A DNA stretch of 64,000 bases from Metabacillus malikii. Lineage in GTDB: Bacteria; Bacillota; Bacilli; Bacillales; Bacillaceae. Below the pieces are notes generated by a model, which searched no databases, was not told where the DNA came from, and saw nothing but the letters and a program-made list of their open reading frames with translations. A program made the translations under genes and the position numbers. The stretch spans positions 248,001 through 312,000 of the forward strand of contig NZ_JAUSUD010000003.1 in assembly GCF_030813355.1 (NCBI RefSeq), written 5' to 3'. This document shows positions 1-9,251 of this stretch, one piece after another; the first letter of the stretch is position 1, and the number at the start of each line of letters is the position of its first letter.

Positions 1-1668
1 GATGCAATCATCAGTGTCTGCTGTGCTGATAACGGAAGACAAATTGCTGAAGAAATTTATGGTGACCGCTTCGTATGGGTACCTTACGTCCGACCAGGCT
101 TTACTTTATCAAAAATGATAGCAGAAGGCGTAAAAAATAATCCAAATGCAGAGCTAGTTCTAATGGAAAAACACGGTCTAGTCGTTTGGGGCGAAACTGC
201 TGAGGAAAGCTATGAAAAAACAATTGCGATTATTAATGAAGCTGAATCATATATCCAAGCTAGATTAGTAGAAGAAGAGGCATTTGGCGGGCAAAAATAT
301 GACTCTCTATCAGAGGAAGATCGTAAAAGGATACTAGCACAAGTAATGCCAGTTATCCGTGGTGAAGTAAGCGATGAAAAGAAAATGCTCTTAACGTATG
401 ATGATACAGATGATGTCTTACAATTCGTTAACAGTAACAATGCAAATGTATTATCTCAAGTCGGTGCAGCATGCCCGGATCATTTAGTACATACAAAAAT
501 GACACCGCTCTACATCGATTGGAATCCACAAACAGAAGAGGTTACTAGCTTAATAGAAAAGGTGAAAGCTGGAGTGAATAGCTTCAAAGAAGAGTACAAA
601 GCTTATTTTGAGCGTAACAAAAATGAAGGTGACAACATTTCAGAAGCAGCTCCACGTGTCATCTTAATCCCTGGTGTTGGAATGGTGAACACGGGTAAGA
701 ACATTGCGATGGCAAAAGTGAGCGGTGCATTGTATCATCGTGCAATTGCGGTAATGAAAGGAGCAACAACACTAGGAAGCTTTGTTTCATTAAATGAAAA
801 TGAATCATTCAATGTGGAATATTGGCCTTTAGAACTTTACAAATTATCATTAGCACCAGCTGAAGCAGAGTTCTCACGTCAAGTTGCATTCGTGACAGGT
901 GGAGCAGGTGGAATCGGCAGTGAAACATGCCGTCAATTTGTTGCAGAAGGGGCTCATGTTGTCATTGCAGACCTGAATATTGAAGGCGCGGAAAAAGTAG
1001 CAGCAGAAATTAATGAACAATATGGTGACGGTCGCGCATTCGCAGTGAAAATGGACGTAACAAGTGAAGAGGCAGTGCAGGAAGCATTTGCACAAACGGC
1101 ATTGACGTATGGTGGCGTTGATATTATTGTCAATAACGCAGGATTAGCTACTTCAAGCCCATTCGATGAAACATCATTAAAAGAATGGAATCTTAATATG
1201 AATGTGCTTGGAACAGGGTACTTTTTAGTAGCACGAGAAGCATTCAAGCAAATGAAAACACAAGGCGTAGGTGGAAATATGGTCTTCATTGGCTCGAAAA
1301 ACTCTGTATATGCCGGGAAAAATGCAGCTGCATATAGTTCTGTAAAAGCGATGGAAACACATTTAGCAAGATGTATTGCAGCTGAAGGTGGCCAGTATGG
1401 CATCCGCGTAAACTCTGTCTTACCTGATGCAGTATTACAAGGTTCAGCAATCTGGGGTTCGAGCTGGAGAGAAGAACGAGCAGCAGCTTACGGAATTGAC
1501 CCAGACCAACTAGAAGAGCACTATCGTAAACGAACAACATTGTTGGTGAATATTTATCCGAAAGATATTGCACAATCGATTTTATTCTTTGCCTCATCGA
1601 AATCAGATCGCACGACAGGCTGTATGCTGACGGTAGATGGCGGTGTACCAGCAGCATTTACTAGATAA
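1..1668 (+). CDS. rhaEW: Bifunctional rhamnulose-1-phosphate aldolase / short-chain dehydrogenase, 5'-truncated
   Basis: The frame is open from base 1, so the start lies outside the window; 555 C-terminal residues are visible and the family is usually near 690. The first ~290 residues match the class II aldolase-like half that cleaves L-rhamnulose-1-phosphate to DHAP and L-lactaldehyde. The rest is a short-chain dehydrogenase: the cofactor loop TGGAGGIG is near visible residue 298, NNAG near 379 and the catalytic YSSVK near 445. The second half is assigned to lactaldehyde oxidation by family knowledge. The fusion is the one found in the Bacillus rha operon (YuxG/RhaEW), and the neighbours rhaR, rhaB and rhaA support it. 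Confidence 0.92.
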   Translation, partial: DAIISVCCADNGRQIAEEIYGDRFVWVPYVRPGFTLSKMIAEGVKNNPNAELVLMEKHGLVVWGETAEESYEKTIAIINEAESYIQARLVEEEAFGGQKYDSLSEEDRKRILAQVMPVIRGEVSDEKKMLLTYDDTDDVLQFVNSNNANVLSQVGAACPDHLVHTKMTPLYIDWNPQTEEVTSLIEKVKAGVNSFKEEYKAYFERNKNEGDNISEAAPRVILIPGVGMVNTGKNIAMAKVSGALYHRAIAVMKGATTLGSFVSLNENESFNVEYWPLELYKLSLAPAEAEFSRQVAFVTGGAGGIGSETCRQFVAEGAHVVIADLNIEGAEKVAAEINEQYGDGRAFAVKMDVTSEEAVQEAFAQTALTYGGVDIIVNNAGLATSSPFDETSLKEWNLNMNVLGTGYFLVAREAFKQMKTQGVGGNMVFIGSKNSVYAGKNAAAYSSVKAMETHLARCIAAEGGQYGIRVNSVLPDAVLQGSAIWGSSWREERAAAYGIDPDQLEEHYRKRTTLLVNIYPKDIAQSILFFASSKSDRTTGCMLTVDGGVPAAFTR

Positions 1669-1680
1669 TTACACATGTTG

Positions 1681-1710
1681 AAGGGGTCACTCACTAGGGT
1701 CTGACCCCTT
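1681..1710. terminator. Hairpin after rhaEW
   Basis: A perfect 9-bp stem AAGGGGTCA/TGACCCCTT with a 12-base loop begins 12 bases after the rhaEW stop. There is no T-run, so it may be a weak terminator or a 3'-end stabiliser rather than a full stop. Confidence 0.45.
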
Positions 1711-1773
1711 TGAACGCTAGCCTTCTTTTCATCTATCACTTGTTTATGCCATTCTGCTCCTTTTGCTGAAAAA

Positions 1774-1787
1774 TGAAAACGTTTTAA
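1774..1787. promoter_or_regulatory. Candidate cre (CcpA) site upstream of rhaR
   Basis: TGAAAACGTTTTAA fits the cre consensus TGWNANCGNTNWCA except at position 13. It lies ~140 bp before the rhaR start and fits catabolite repression of a sugar operon. The functional call is inference. Confidence 0.4.
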
Positions 1788-1929
1788 TTGACGGTGCCAG
1801 TATCTATACGTCATTTACATACTATGTCATAATATGATGAGGGTTTAATTAATAAGAAACATCCTTTAGAAAAAAGCCCAAATGAACGAATACATTCCTC
1901 ATTGAGAGTGACTAGGAGGGAATCAATAT

Positions 1930-2688
1930 ATGCTTGTAGCAGAAAGACATCGGAAAATCGTCGAAGTCGTTAACGAGAGGTTGAGCATTCGGGTTACGGA
2001 GTTAAGCAAACTTTTTAATGTCACCGAAGAAACGATTAGACGTGATTTGGAAAAGCTCGAAAAAGAAAAATTATTGCGCCGGAGTCACGGTGGTGCTGTA
2101 AGTATTCAAGAAGAACAATCAGAAGTTTCCTATGCAGAAAGAGAAATAACAAATGCGATCGAAAAGCGCGCGATCGCAATTGAGGCAGTGAAGCTCATCC
2201 AGCCGAATCAGCAAATCGTGTTAGATGCAAGTACAACAACGTGGTATATGGCAAAGGAAATGCCTGATATTCCACTAACAGTGATTACAAATTCGATAAA
2301 AGTAGCGATCGAACTAAGTAAAAAGGAACAGGTAAAAGTCATTTCAACAGGTGGTATGCTCTTGCCAAAATCCCTTTCATATGTCGGTCCATTAGCGGAA
2401 CGCTCCCTTAATATGTACCACGTCAATAAAGCGTTTATATCGTGTAAAGGTGTGCATATCGAAGGTGGCTTGAGTGATTCAAATGAATGGCAAGCACTGT
2501 TAAAGCGACAAATGATGTCGATAGCGGATGAAACAATTGTGATGGCAGATTCAACGAAATTTGGTGTCAGAACCTTTGCCCATATTACCGATTTGCAGCA
2601 AATTTCCACAATTATAACCGATTCAAATATCGATCATGCATATATCCAGGCATGCGATGAAAGAGGCATACAATTAATTAGTGACTAG
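1930..2688 (+). CDS. rhaR: DeoR-family transcriptional regulator of the rhamnose locus
   Basis: 252 residues. An N-terminal DeoR helix-turn-helix (residues ~20-60, with VTEETIRRDLEKLE and the family hallmark RRSHGGAV) is followed by a sugar-phosphate-sensing DeoRC domain. The start follows AGGAGGG at a normal distance. Its place between rhaEW and rhaB matches the Bacillus subtilis RhaR (YulB) repressor, which responds to a rhamnose intermediate. Here it probably forms a two-gene unit with the downstream AraC regulator, ended by the terminator at 3697. Confidence 0.85.
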   Translation: MLVAERHRKIVEVVNERLSIRVTELSKLFNVTEETIRRDLEKLEKEKLLRRSHGGAVSIQEEQSEVSYAEREITNAIEKRAIAIEAVKLIQPNQQIVLDASTTTWYMAKEMPDIPLTVITNSIKVAIELSKKEQVKVISTGGMLLPKSLSYVGPLAERSLNMYHVNKAFISCKGVHIEGGLSDSNEWQALLKRQMMSIADETIVMADSTKFGVRTFAHITDLQQISTIITDSNIDHAYIQACDERGIQLISD

Positions 2689-2719
2689 GTATTTAAATGA
2701 ACGTTAAGAGGGGTTGCAA

Positions 2720-3685
2720 ATGAGTTCGTTTCTATTAGAAGAATTACTTCAGTTAAATGAAGAAGAGAAGCTCATGCTACAGCAAAAAAATGAAGTGAAA
2801 AAAGATATTTACACGAGCCAAGAACAATTCATTGTGGAGAGTGAGAAATTTCTAACGAATAATAAAATGATAATGATTCGTAAACATACAAGATTTGTCG
2901 ACTTTCCAAAGCATAAACATAATTACATCGAAGTGAACTATGTGTATAACGGGAAGCTAGAACAAAAGGTTGGAAATGAGCAATTCACATTAAAAACAGG
3001 GGATTTGCTCTTTTTAAATCAGCACATTGAACATGAACTAAAAGCATGTCAAAAAGATGATATCATTATTAACTTTATTATCCGTCCAGAATTTTTTTCA
3101 TTCATTTTTTCCTTTTTAACAACAGAAAATTTAGTTAGCAACTTTTTAATCAATAGTTTATTCAATCATACTCAAAGTGGTCAATACTTATATTTTGCGG
3201 TATCGAACGTAGACAGCATCCAGGACTTGATGAGGAAAATAATTGAAGAGATGATGGTTCCTTCAATCATGTCTGAATCAACAACAAAATTGTATATGGG
3301 CTTGTTAATGTTAGAGCTTATTAAACATTCGGATAAAGTGAAGTATAAGGAAAACTCACAAAAGCATCAAACAATCGTGGAATCATTAAAATACATTGAA
3401 GAAAACTACCGGGAAGCTTCATTATCTGAACTTGCTCAGAAATTAAACCAGCCCCATTATGCGTTAAGCAAACAAATTAAAAAAGCAACGAATTATACAT
3501 TTAAAGAATTACTCCAAGAAAAAAGATTGAGTGTATCAAAAGAGCTATTGGAAAATACTTCATTATCAATAACGGCAATTGTTGAACAAGTCGGCTACGA
3601 AAATATTAGCTATTTTTATCGTGTCTTTAAGAGCAAATATGGTTATACACCGAAAAAATATAGAGAACGGGTAGTACAAGTGTAG
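2720..3685 (+). CDS. AraC-family regulator with cupin sensor
   Basis: 321 residues. ATG at 2720 is chosen because AGAGGGG lies 9-10 bases upstream; an in-frame TTG at 2714 has no fitting site. Residues ~55-130 look like an AraC-type cupin (HKHNYIEVNYVYNG, then a GDLLFLNQHIEHEL motif). The last ~100 residues are two AraC HTH motifs ending in GYENISYFYRVFKSKYGYTPKKYR. The effector is presumably rhamnose or a rhamnoside. The Bacillus subtilis rha operon has no AraC gene here, so dual DeoR/AraC control is a local feature. No rhaM mutarotase gene is present. Confidence 0.85.
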   Translation: MSSFLLEELLQLNEEEKLMLQQKNEVKKDIYTSQEQFIVESEKFLTNNKMIMIRKHTRFVDFPKHKHNYIEVNYVYNGKLEQKVGNEQFTLKTGDLLFLNQHIEHELKACQKDDIIINFIIRPEFFSFIFSFLTTENLVSNFLINSLFNHTQSGQYLYFAVSNVDSIQDLMRKIIEEMMVPSIMSESTTKLYMGLLMLELIKHSDKVKYKENSQKHQTIVESLKYIEENYREASLSELAQKLNQPHYALSKQIKKATNYTFKELLQEKRLSVSKELLENTSLSITAIVEQVGYENISYFYRVFKSKYGYTPKKYRERVVQV

Positions 3686-3696
3686 TTAGTTTTAAT

Positions 3697-3738
3697 GCCC
3701 CATATTCCTGAATTATTAGGGATATGGGGCGTTTTTTT
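3697..3738 (+). terminator. Rho-independent terminator after the AraC gene
   Basis: GCCCCATAT pairs with ATATGGGGC, extended by an inner CC/GG pair, and is followed by seven T residues. It separates the regulator unit from rhaB-rhaA. Confidence 0.88.
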
Positions 3739-3825
3739 ATCGTATAGAAAAGTGCAAATAAAGACAAAAAAATGTTGAATGACGTTATAGGCTTTTCGGC
3801 TGTAGTTCATTATCATAGAAGTAAT

Positions 3826-3839
3826 CGTAAACGCTTTCA
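3826..3839. promoter_or_regulatory. Candidate cre (CcpA) site in the rhaB leader
   Basis: CGTAAACGCTTTCA matches the cre consensus except at the first base. It ends 17 bases before the rhaB ATG, immediately upstream of the ribosome binding site, a position suited to CcpA roadblock or promoter overlap. Confidence 0.65.
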
Positions 3840-3856
3840 AAATGAGAGGTGTGGAA

Positions 3857-5266
3857 ATGGTGAACTATACATTAGCTGTTGACATTGGTGCTTCAAGTGG
3901 ACGGTTAATAATCGGTCATATAGATAACGGGAAGCTGCAATTAAATGAAATACACCGCTTCGATAATCATATCGTTCATAAAGGTGACCATTATTGTTGG
4001 GATGTTGACAAGTTGTTCAGTGAGATTAAGGCAGGTATTAAGAAATGTGTGAATGTAGGAATACAGCCGGATAGTATCGGGATTGATACATGGGCAGTTG
4101 ACTATATATTACTTGACGAAAACGAGCAACTTCTCACAGATGCGGTTGCCTACCGGGACCCAAGGACAGATGGCATCATGGACGAAGTTTTTAAGATTAT
4201 TCCAAAAGAGAAAATCTATTTAGAAACAGGGATTCAGTTTCAAAAATTTAATACCATTTATCAATTATATGCCTTAAAGAAAAAATCACCGGAATTACTT
4301 AATAAAGCTAATGCATTTTTAATGATTCCTGAATATTTTAATTACCTTCTAACAGGTAAAATTGCTAATGAATATACGAATGCTACATCGACTCAGTTAG
4401 TAAATGCATTTACAAAAAATTGGGATTCCGACATCATAACTGAACTCGATTTAAACAGAGAAATGTTTCGAGAAATTTTGCCACCAAAGACAATCCTCGG
4501 CACATTAAAGGAAGATCTTGTTGCGGAGTTTGGCTTTGATATGAAAGTCGTCCTCCCAGCAACACATGATACAGGATCAGCCGTTATTTCTGTTCCTGAA
4601 TTAGACGATACGATTTATATAAGCTCAGGTACATGGTCATTAATCGGTGTTGAAAACCACTTCCCGATTTGTGTACCGAAAGCATTACAATACAATTTTA
4701 CAAACGAGGGTGGCTTAGACTATCGTTATCGCTTTCTGAAAAACATTATGGGCTTATGGATGATTCAAGAAGTAAAGCGGAATTATGAAGACGAATATTC
4801 ATTCGCAGAACTCGTGGATTTTGCACGTGCGGAAAAAGACTTCCAATCGATTGTTAATGTTGATGATGACAGGTTTCTTAAACCAGAAAATATGATAAAG
4901 GAAATTCAAGCCTATTGTCAGGAAACAAATCAACAAATTCCACAAACACCAGGGCAAATCGCTAAATGTGTATATGATAGCTTAGTAGAAAGCTATAAAA
5001 GGGCCATTGCAGAAATTGAAGAAATATTTGAAAAATCATTTCCGAAAATCAATGTCATTGGCGGCGGTTGTCAAAATGAATTGTTAAATCAGCTCATTGC
5101 CGATGCAACAAACAAGGAAGTACATGCTGGACCTGTTGAAGCAACAGCAATTGGTAACATTGTTGCACAGCTAATGGCATTAGGTGAGATACATGACCTT
5201 TCGGAAGCTCGTAACTTAATAAAAAATTCTTTTAAAGTGAAATCATATAAAGCTTTAAATGTATAA
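3857..5266 (+). CDS. rhaB: L-rhamnulokinase
   Basis: 469 residues. ATG at 3857 is preferred over the in-frame ATG at 3842 because GAGAGGTG (3844-3851) is its ribosome binding site, and because the N-terminus then begins directly with the FGGY-kinase motif AVDIGASSGRLIIG. The enzyme phosphorylates L-rhamnulose with ATP in the cytoplasm. Visible signatures are the first phosphate motif at residues ~7-16, WAVDYILLD, THDTGSAV, and the second ATP motif with GGGCQNELLNQL near residue 400. It sits 25 bp upstream of rhaA, so the two are probably one transcript behind the cre site. Confidence 0.93.
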   Translation: MVNYTLAVDIGASSGRLIIGHIDNGKLQLNEIHRFDNHIVHKGDHYCWDVDKLFSEIKAGIKKCVNVGIQPDSIGIDTWAVDYILLDENEQLLTDAVAYRDPRTDGIMDEVFKIIPKEKIYLETGIQFQKFNTIYQLYALKKKSPELLNKANAFLMIPEYFNYLLTGKIANEYTNATSTQLVNAFTKNWDSDIITELDLNREMFREILPPKTILGTLKEDLVAEFGFDMKVVLPATHDTGSAVISVPELDDTIYISSGTWSLIGVENHFPICVPKALQYNFTNEGGLDYRYRFLKNIMGLWMIQEVKRNYEDEYSFAELVDFARAEKDFQSIVNVDDDRFLKPENMIKEIQAYCQETNQQIPQTPGQIAKCVYDSLVESYKRAIAEIEEIFEKSFPKINVIGGGCQNELLNQLIADATNKEVHAGPVEATAIGNIVAQLMALGEIHDLSEARNLIKNSFKVKSYKALNV

Positions 5267-5291
5267 ATAAACGCATGAAAGGATGATAGAC

Positions 5292-6545
5292 ATGACAATT
5301 AAAGAAAGCTTTGAGCTAGCGAAAAAGGATTATGAAAAATGGGGAATTCAAGTCGACCATGTGTTAGAAAAACTGCAACAAATTCCGATTTCAATACATT
5401 GCTGGCAAGGTGATGATGTAGGTGGTTTTGAAGTAAACAAAAGTGAGCTATCAGGTGGTATTGATGTAACTGGAAACTATCCTGGTAAGGCACGAACACC
5501 TGAAGAGCTTCGCAATGATTTGGAAAAAGCGTTAACACTAATTCCAGGGAAGCATCGTATTAATTTACATGCAATTTATGCTGAAACGAATGGGGAAGTT
5601 ATCGATCGTGACGAGCTTCAGCCAGAACACTTTGCAAACTGGGTAAAGTGGGCAAAGGAACACGACCTTGGACTTGACTTTAATCCAACATTGTTTTCCC
5701 ATGAGAAAGCTGCTGATGGGTTAACATTATCACATCCAGACCCAGCCATTAGGGAGTTCTGGATTAACCATTGTATCGCAAGTCGCAAAATAGGTGAATA
5801 TTTCGGAAAAGAATTAGGTTCTACAACTCTCACAAATATTTGGATTCCCGATGGATATAAAGATATACCGAGTGACCGTCTCACACCTAGAATTCGGTTA
5901 AAAGAGTCATTGGATAAGATATTTGCTGAGGAAATTGATGAGCAATACAATTTAGATGCCGTTGAGAGTAAATTATTCGGTATCGGTTCAGAGTCATATG
6001 TCGTCGGTTCACACGAGTTTTATTTAGGCTATGCCTTAAAAAACAACAAGCTATGTTTATTAGATACAGGCCATTATCATCCGACAGAAATGGTATCAAA
6101 TAAAATCTCATCAATGCTTCTATATAGCGACAAGCTTGCCCTGCACGTCTCACGCCCTGTCCGTTGGGATAGCGATCATGTTGTCACACTAGATGACGAG
6201 TTAAAGGAAATTGCATTGGAAATTGTTCGTAACGATGCTTTAGATAAAGTAATGATTGGGCTAGACTTCTTTGATGCGAGTATTAATCGTGTCGCAGCAT
6301 GGACAATCGGAACAAGAAATATGATTAAATCACTTTTATATGGATTGTTAATGCCGAACGACTACTTAAAGCAATTACAAGAAGAAGGCAACTATACAGA
6401 AAGATTAGCGCTTTTAGAAGAATTCAAAACATATCCATTTGGCGCTATTTGGGATTATTACTGTGAGCAAATGGGTGTGCCTGTGAAGGAAACTTGGTTA
6501 GACGTAGTGAAGGAATATGAGAAAGAAGTATTGTTGAATAGATAA
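5292..6545 (+). CDS. rhaA: L-rhamnose isomerase
   Basis: 417 residues. ATG at 5292 has AAAGGATG six bases upstream; the in-frame ATG at 5283 overlaps that site. It converts L-rhamnose to L-rhamnulose, the first catabolic step. The sequence is colinear with the family from an N-terminal [14 protein letters not shown] to a C-terminal [15 protein letters not shown]. The metal-binding region includes NFNP-like [21 protein letters not shown] and [12 protein letters not shown]. It is last in the rhaB-rhaA unit before a strong terminator. Confidence 0.95.
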   Translation: MTIKESFELAKKDYEKWGIQVDHVLEKLQQIPISIHCWQGDDVGGFEVNKSELSGGIDVTGNYPGKARTPEELRNDLEKALTLIPGKHRINLHAIYAETNGEVIDRDELQPEHFANWVKWAKEHDLGLDFNPTLFSHEKAADGLTLSHPDPAIREFWINHCIASRKIGEYFGKELGSTTLTNIWIPDGYKDIPSDRLTPRIRLKESLDKIFAEEIDEQYNLDAVESKLFGIGSESYVVGSHEFYLGYALKNNKLCLLDTGHYHPTEMVSNKISSMLLYSDKLALHVSRPVRWDSDHVVTLDDELKEIALEIVRNDALDKVMIGLDFFDASINRVAAWTIGTRNMIKSLLYGLLMPNDYLKQLQEEGNYTERLALLEEFKTYPFGAIWDYYCEQMGVPVKETWLDVVKEYEKEVLLNR

Positions 6546-6551
6546 ATAGTG

Positions 6552-6590
6552 AAAAAACCTAGTTTGCTTAAGCTGCAAACTAGGTTTTTT
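6552..6590. terminator. Bidirectional terminator between rhaA and the alarmone synthetase gene
   Basis: A 16-bp perfect stem (AAAAAACCTAGTTTGC/GCAAACTAGGTTTTTT) with a 7-base loop has T-runs on both strands and serves two convergent genes. Confidence 0.92.
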
Positions 6591-6591
6591 A

Positions 6592-7359
6592 TTAATTTAT
6601 ATCATTTAGCCCTAATGACTTAAATAAAGATAAGGGAAATGAATCTTTATCAATTTTGATAAGTGCATTTTCTTCATCGTTATCAATAATCGTTGAAGCC
6701 TCTTTGTATTCAGTAATTTCTTTATGCAGCTGTTCCATTTTTTTATCCAATGCAGTTGCAACGGTTGCTGCCTCTTGTAGCTCATCTCTTAGTCGATTTG
6801 GAACATCTTTATTATATTTATAATAAATTTTGTGTTCCAGGCTTGCCCAGAAGTCCATCGCAATCGTGCGAATCTGGATTTCAACATAGACTTTTTCTTC
6901 TCGGTCGGACATGAAAATAGGGATTTCAACAATCATATGGTAACTTTGATACCCATTTTTTTTAGGTTGCTCGATGTAATCTTTTGTTTCAACAACACGT
7001 ATGTCTTTTTGTGATGCAATCATTTTACTAATTTCATAAATATCTTTTCTGAATGATACCGTAATGCGAATACCTGCAATGTCTCGGATTGTTTCTTTTA
7101 TCGCAGGTAATGTGAAGGCACAGTTTTTATGAATCATTTTTTTGACAATGCTCTCAGGTGATTTTAGCCGTGATGTTACATGTTCTATAGGATTATAGTC
7201 ATGCATATAATTAAATTCATCCTTAAGAATATTAATTTTGGTATTCATTTCGTCTAAAGCAAAACGATAGGCCATTAAAAATCTTGTCATTTCGAGCTTT
7301 ATCTTTTTTAAGTCATTCATCCTAATGTTTTCGATATTTTCTAATTTCAAGCTAGTCAA
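6592..7359 (-). CDS. RelA/SpoT-domain small alarmone synthetase
   Basis: 255 residues, a single synthetase domain without the hydrolase, TGS or ACT domains of long RelA. Motifs of the (p)ppGpp synthetase fold are visible: KSPESIVKKM, IRDIAGIRITVSF, NGYQSYHMIVEIP, and VEIQIRTIAMDFWASLEHK. A coiled C-terminal extension follows, which makes it longer than typical RelP/RelQ (~210). The long frame begins with TTG at 7359, three bases after GAGAGG, which is tight; ATG at codon 14 is an alternative. It probably makes pppGpp/ppGpp in the cytosol under stress. I cannot decide between the RelP and RelQ subfamilies. Confidence 0.85.
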   Translation of the reverse strand: MTSLKLENIENIRMNDLKKIKLEMTRFLMAYRFALDEMNTKINILKDEFNYMHDYNPIEHVTSRLKSPESIVKKMIHKNCAFTLPAIKETIRDIAGIRITVSFRKDIYEISKMIASQKDIRVVETKDYIEQPKKNGYQSYHMIVEIPIFMSDREEKVYVEIQIRTIAMDFWASLEHKIYYKYNKDVPNRLRDELQEAATVATALDKKMEQLHKEITEYKEASTIIDNDEENALIKIDKDSFPLSLFKSLGLNDIN

Positions 7360-7402
7360 TTTCCTCTCATAGTAAAATAGTGATTTGAAAATGTAGTTTC
7401 AT

Positions 7403-8023
7403 CTATTTGGCTGGGGGAAAAACAAGTCTGCAAATTACCTTTGAAAGCTCATAATAGTTTACTTGGTTATTAGATTTAGATAGTCTGTCTGGTAATTTTT
7501 CCGATAAGGTCATTATCGACCATGAGACGATATTTAAATCTAAATCATCCCAAATTAACCCTTTCGCACGTGCTTTCTGTAAATCTGTTAAGATGCGGTG
7601 ATGGACTTTATTACGAGCGTCAGTGACTACTTCAGCTAGTTGAGGATCCTTTAGCATTAATTCCGGCAATACTCGATGTAGCCCTAATCGATCCAAATGT
7701 AAAAAATGTTGTTCCATAACATTTGCAAAGAATGTCTCAGGGTCAACAATTGCCCAATTTGGTTCTGGTGGCAAGAAATTCTCAATTTGGTCTTCTAATA
7801 ATGACATCAATAGCTGCCGCTTATCTGTAAAGTAACGATAAAAGGTCCCAACTGCAACACCAGCATGAGATGCAATTTCTTTCGCATTCGTTTGTTCATA
7901 TCCTTTTTCAATAAATAGCAGACGTCCACTCTCTAATAAAGCATGCCTTTTTTCTAATGCACGCTTTTGTTTCGGTAAATAAGGATATTCCCCGATTAAT
8001 TGTTCATCATCATGCCCTGACAT
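7403..8023 (-). CDS. TetR-family transcriptional repressor
   Basis: 206 residues. A TetR HTH spans residues ~30-76 (FIEKGYEQTNAKEIASHAGV, then VGTFYRYFTDKRQLL); the ligand domain is not diagnostic. ATG follows GAGGTGA. The palindrome TGAACT-AC-AGTTCA lies ~40 bp upstream and may be its own operator. Its target is unknown; the divergent small genes at 8299-8681 are candidates. Confidence 0.85.
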   Translation of the reverse strand: MSGHDDEQLIGEYPYLPKQKRALEKRHALLESGRLLFIEKGYEQTNAKEIASHAGVAVGTFYRYFTDKRQLLMSLLEDQIENFLPPEPNWAIVDPETFFANVMEQHFLHLDRLGLHRVLPELMLKDPQLAEVVTDARNKVHHRILTDLQKARAKGLIWDDLDLNIVSWSIMTLSEKLPDRLSKSNNQVNYYELSKVICRLVFPPAK

Positions 8024-8064
8024 AGTATCACCTCATTACTATCATACCACAAATGAACAAAACA

Positions 8065-8078
8065 TGAACTACAGTTCA
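8065..8078. promoter_or_regulatory. Candidate TetR operator
   Basis: A perfect inverted repeat TGAACT-AC-AGTTCA lies in the divergent region between the TetR gene and the small genes. A TTGACA at 8085-8090 with TAATAC 16 bp later is a weak plus-strand promoter candidate next to it. Confidence 0.45.
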
Positions 8079-8298
8079 ATTTTGTTGACAGATTGAAAAC
8101 ATTTTGTAATACTTGAACCTATATTCAGGTTTTTAATAATAAGCTTCTAAGACAATTAGGTAAGGTGATAATGCGGGAAAATTGGCCGATTTTGACCTGC
8201 TGTGATTACAAGGAATGGATACCTGAAGTTTCATCTTATTTAAACAACAAGTAAATGAAAATTTTTTTAACTCTTTATAAAAATGGAGTGTAATTCAT

Positions 8299-8499
8299 AT
8301 GACAATTGATGGTAAAATTGCTAAAGAGGGAGATAAAATCCTATTTACTCGAAATGGGATTGAAATGATAGGTGAAGTTTTCAAAGTTAGAGAGGAAAGT
8401 GTCATCGTTTCAATTAGCAAAGCTGATGCTTATCTCATCAATGTTGAAACTCCACTTACAGTCGTTTCCCACAAAAACTATCAAATCATTACTCAGTGA
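8299..8499 (+). CDS. Small DUF2187-like protein
   Basis: 66 residues after GGAGTG. The arrangement KEGDKILFTRNG...GEVFKVREESVIVSI...TVVSHKNYQII resembles the DUF2187 (YkvS-like) family of small beta-rich Bacillus proteins with a KOW/SH3-like fold. Function is unknown. The similar gene at 8526 follows after 26 bp, suggesting co-expression. Confidence 0.7.
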   Translation: MTIDGKIAKEGDKILFTRNGIEMIGEVFKVREESVIVSISKADAYLINVETPLTVVSHKNYQIITQ

Positions 8500-8525
8500 T
8501 TATTCACTAGGAAGGTGTGGTTAAT

Positions 8526-8681
8526 TTGACAGTAGACCAAAACAAACCAATCTCAATCGATTCAACAATTTCTTTAAAAGGAATTGTAAAAGCAATTTTC
8601 AAAGATACAATGCATGTGCAAATCGGTGGAAAAATAATTACCATGCCGATTAATGATGACAAGGTTTTAAAAGGTAAATAG
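8526..8681 (+). CDS. Small protein, possible DUF2187-like partner
   Basis: 51 residues, TTG start behind a GGAAGGTG-type site. The sequence SLKGIVKAIFKDTMHVQIGG then KIITMPINDDKVLKGK has the same short beta-strand layout as the preceding gene and looks like a second tiny member of that group. A hairpin terminator at 8763 ends the unit. No function can be assigned. Confidence 0.55.
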   Translation: MTVDQNKPISIDSTISLKGIVKAIFKDTMHVQIGGKIITMPINDDKVLKGK

Positions 8682-8762
8682 GATATACTATATAGTTAGA
8701 TTTAAGTTTAACTGATTTTATAAATTGAAGATTAATTAATAACTAGATTATTCATTTTAACT

Positions 8763-8795
8763 AGCCACATTTCGAAAAGGAATGTGGTTTCTTTA
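8763..8795 (+). terminator. Terminator after the small-protein pair
   Basis: CCACATT/AATGTGG stem with a 9-base loop, followed by a broken T-run (TTTCTTT). Confidence 0.6.
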
Positions 8796-8882
8796 ACTTT
8801 AATTGGTTGACATATACATTGAATCGATGATACGAAGATACAATCTGTTGTAATTACATGTACATAATCAATCTTATCATTA

Positions 8883-9251
8883 GGCTGTTAACATTGATGC
8901 CTTTTAATGAGTTATCGTTTAGGGGTGGTCTGCGCTACAGTACTCACGGGTAGCGGGGTGGGTGGTGAGCCTCATAGCTCCTTGCGGCACGAACAAGCAA
9001 ACTTCAGGTCATCTCCCTACGATAAGTCATCATCGATTCGCCATTCGGCTCATCGTGATTCCTTTGGTCTTAGTCGATGCCCCTCCAGTTTGTACGTCGA
9101 TGGGCAAGCCGCCTACGCTTTTCGTTCTCCTCGGAGTAAACTCCTGCATGAGTCTCACCTCTCCCACGCATCCCGCAGGAGTCTCGCACTTACGCTCCAA
9201 CCAACCCTTAAAAAAGTTCGTGGAAAAACCACAATCTTTTAGAAAAGAACC
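8883..9251. mobile_element. MITE-like palindromic element, copy A (long form)
   Basis: 369 bp, more GC-rich than its surroundings. The left end starts GGCTG and the right end finishes GAACC. The arms are imperfect inverted repeats. The flanks are TATCATTA (8875-8882) and TTTCATTA (9252-9259), a 7/8 match consistent with an 8-bp target duplication. Its body is near-identical to copy B (59006-59381). It has an internal segment of ~160 bp absent from copy C. Overlapping open frames run through it but are not considered genes. Confidence 0.8.

Noticed and set aside
954-1403. 149-codon minus-strand frame inside rhaEW
   Set aside because: Shadow frame of a well-supported dehydrogenase domain.
1554-1814. 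86-codon minus-strand frame overlapping the rhaEW end
   Set aside because: It runs into rhaEW coding sequence, lacks a start signal and shows no family resemblance.
1814-1838. TTTACA...TATGAT as the rhaR promoter
   Set aside because: The spacer is only 13 bp, outside the range for sigma-A promoters.
8171-8254. 27-codon frame beginning MRENWPILTCCDYKEW
   Set aside because: AAGGTGAT lies too close to the ATG, there is no recognisable domain, and the sequence may be a remnant. Not supportable as a gene.
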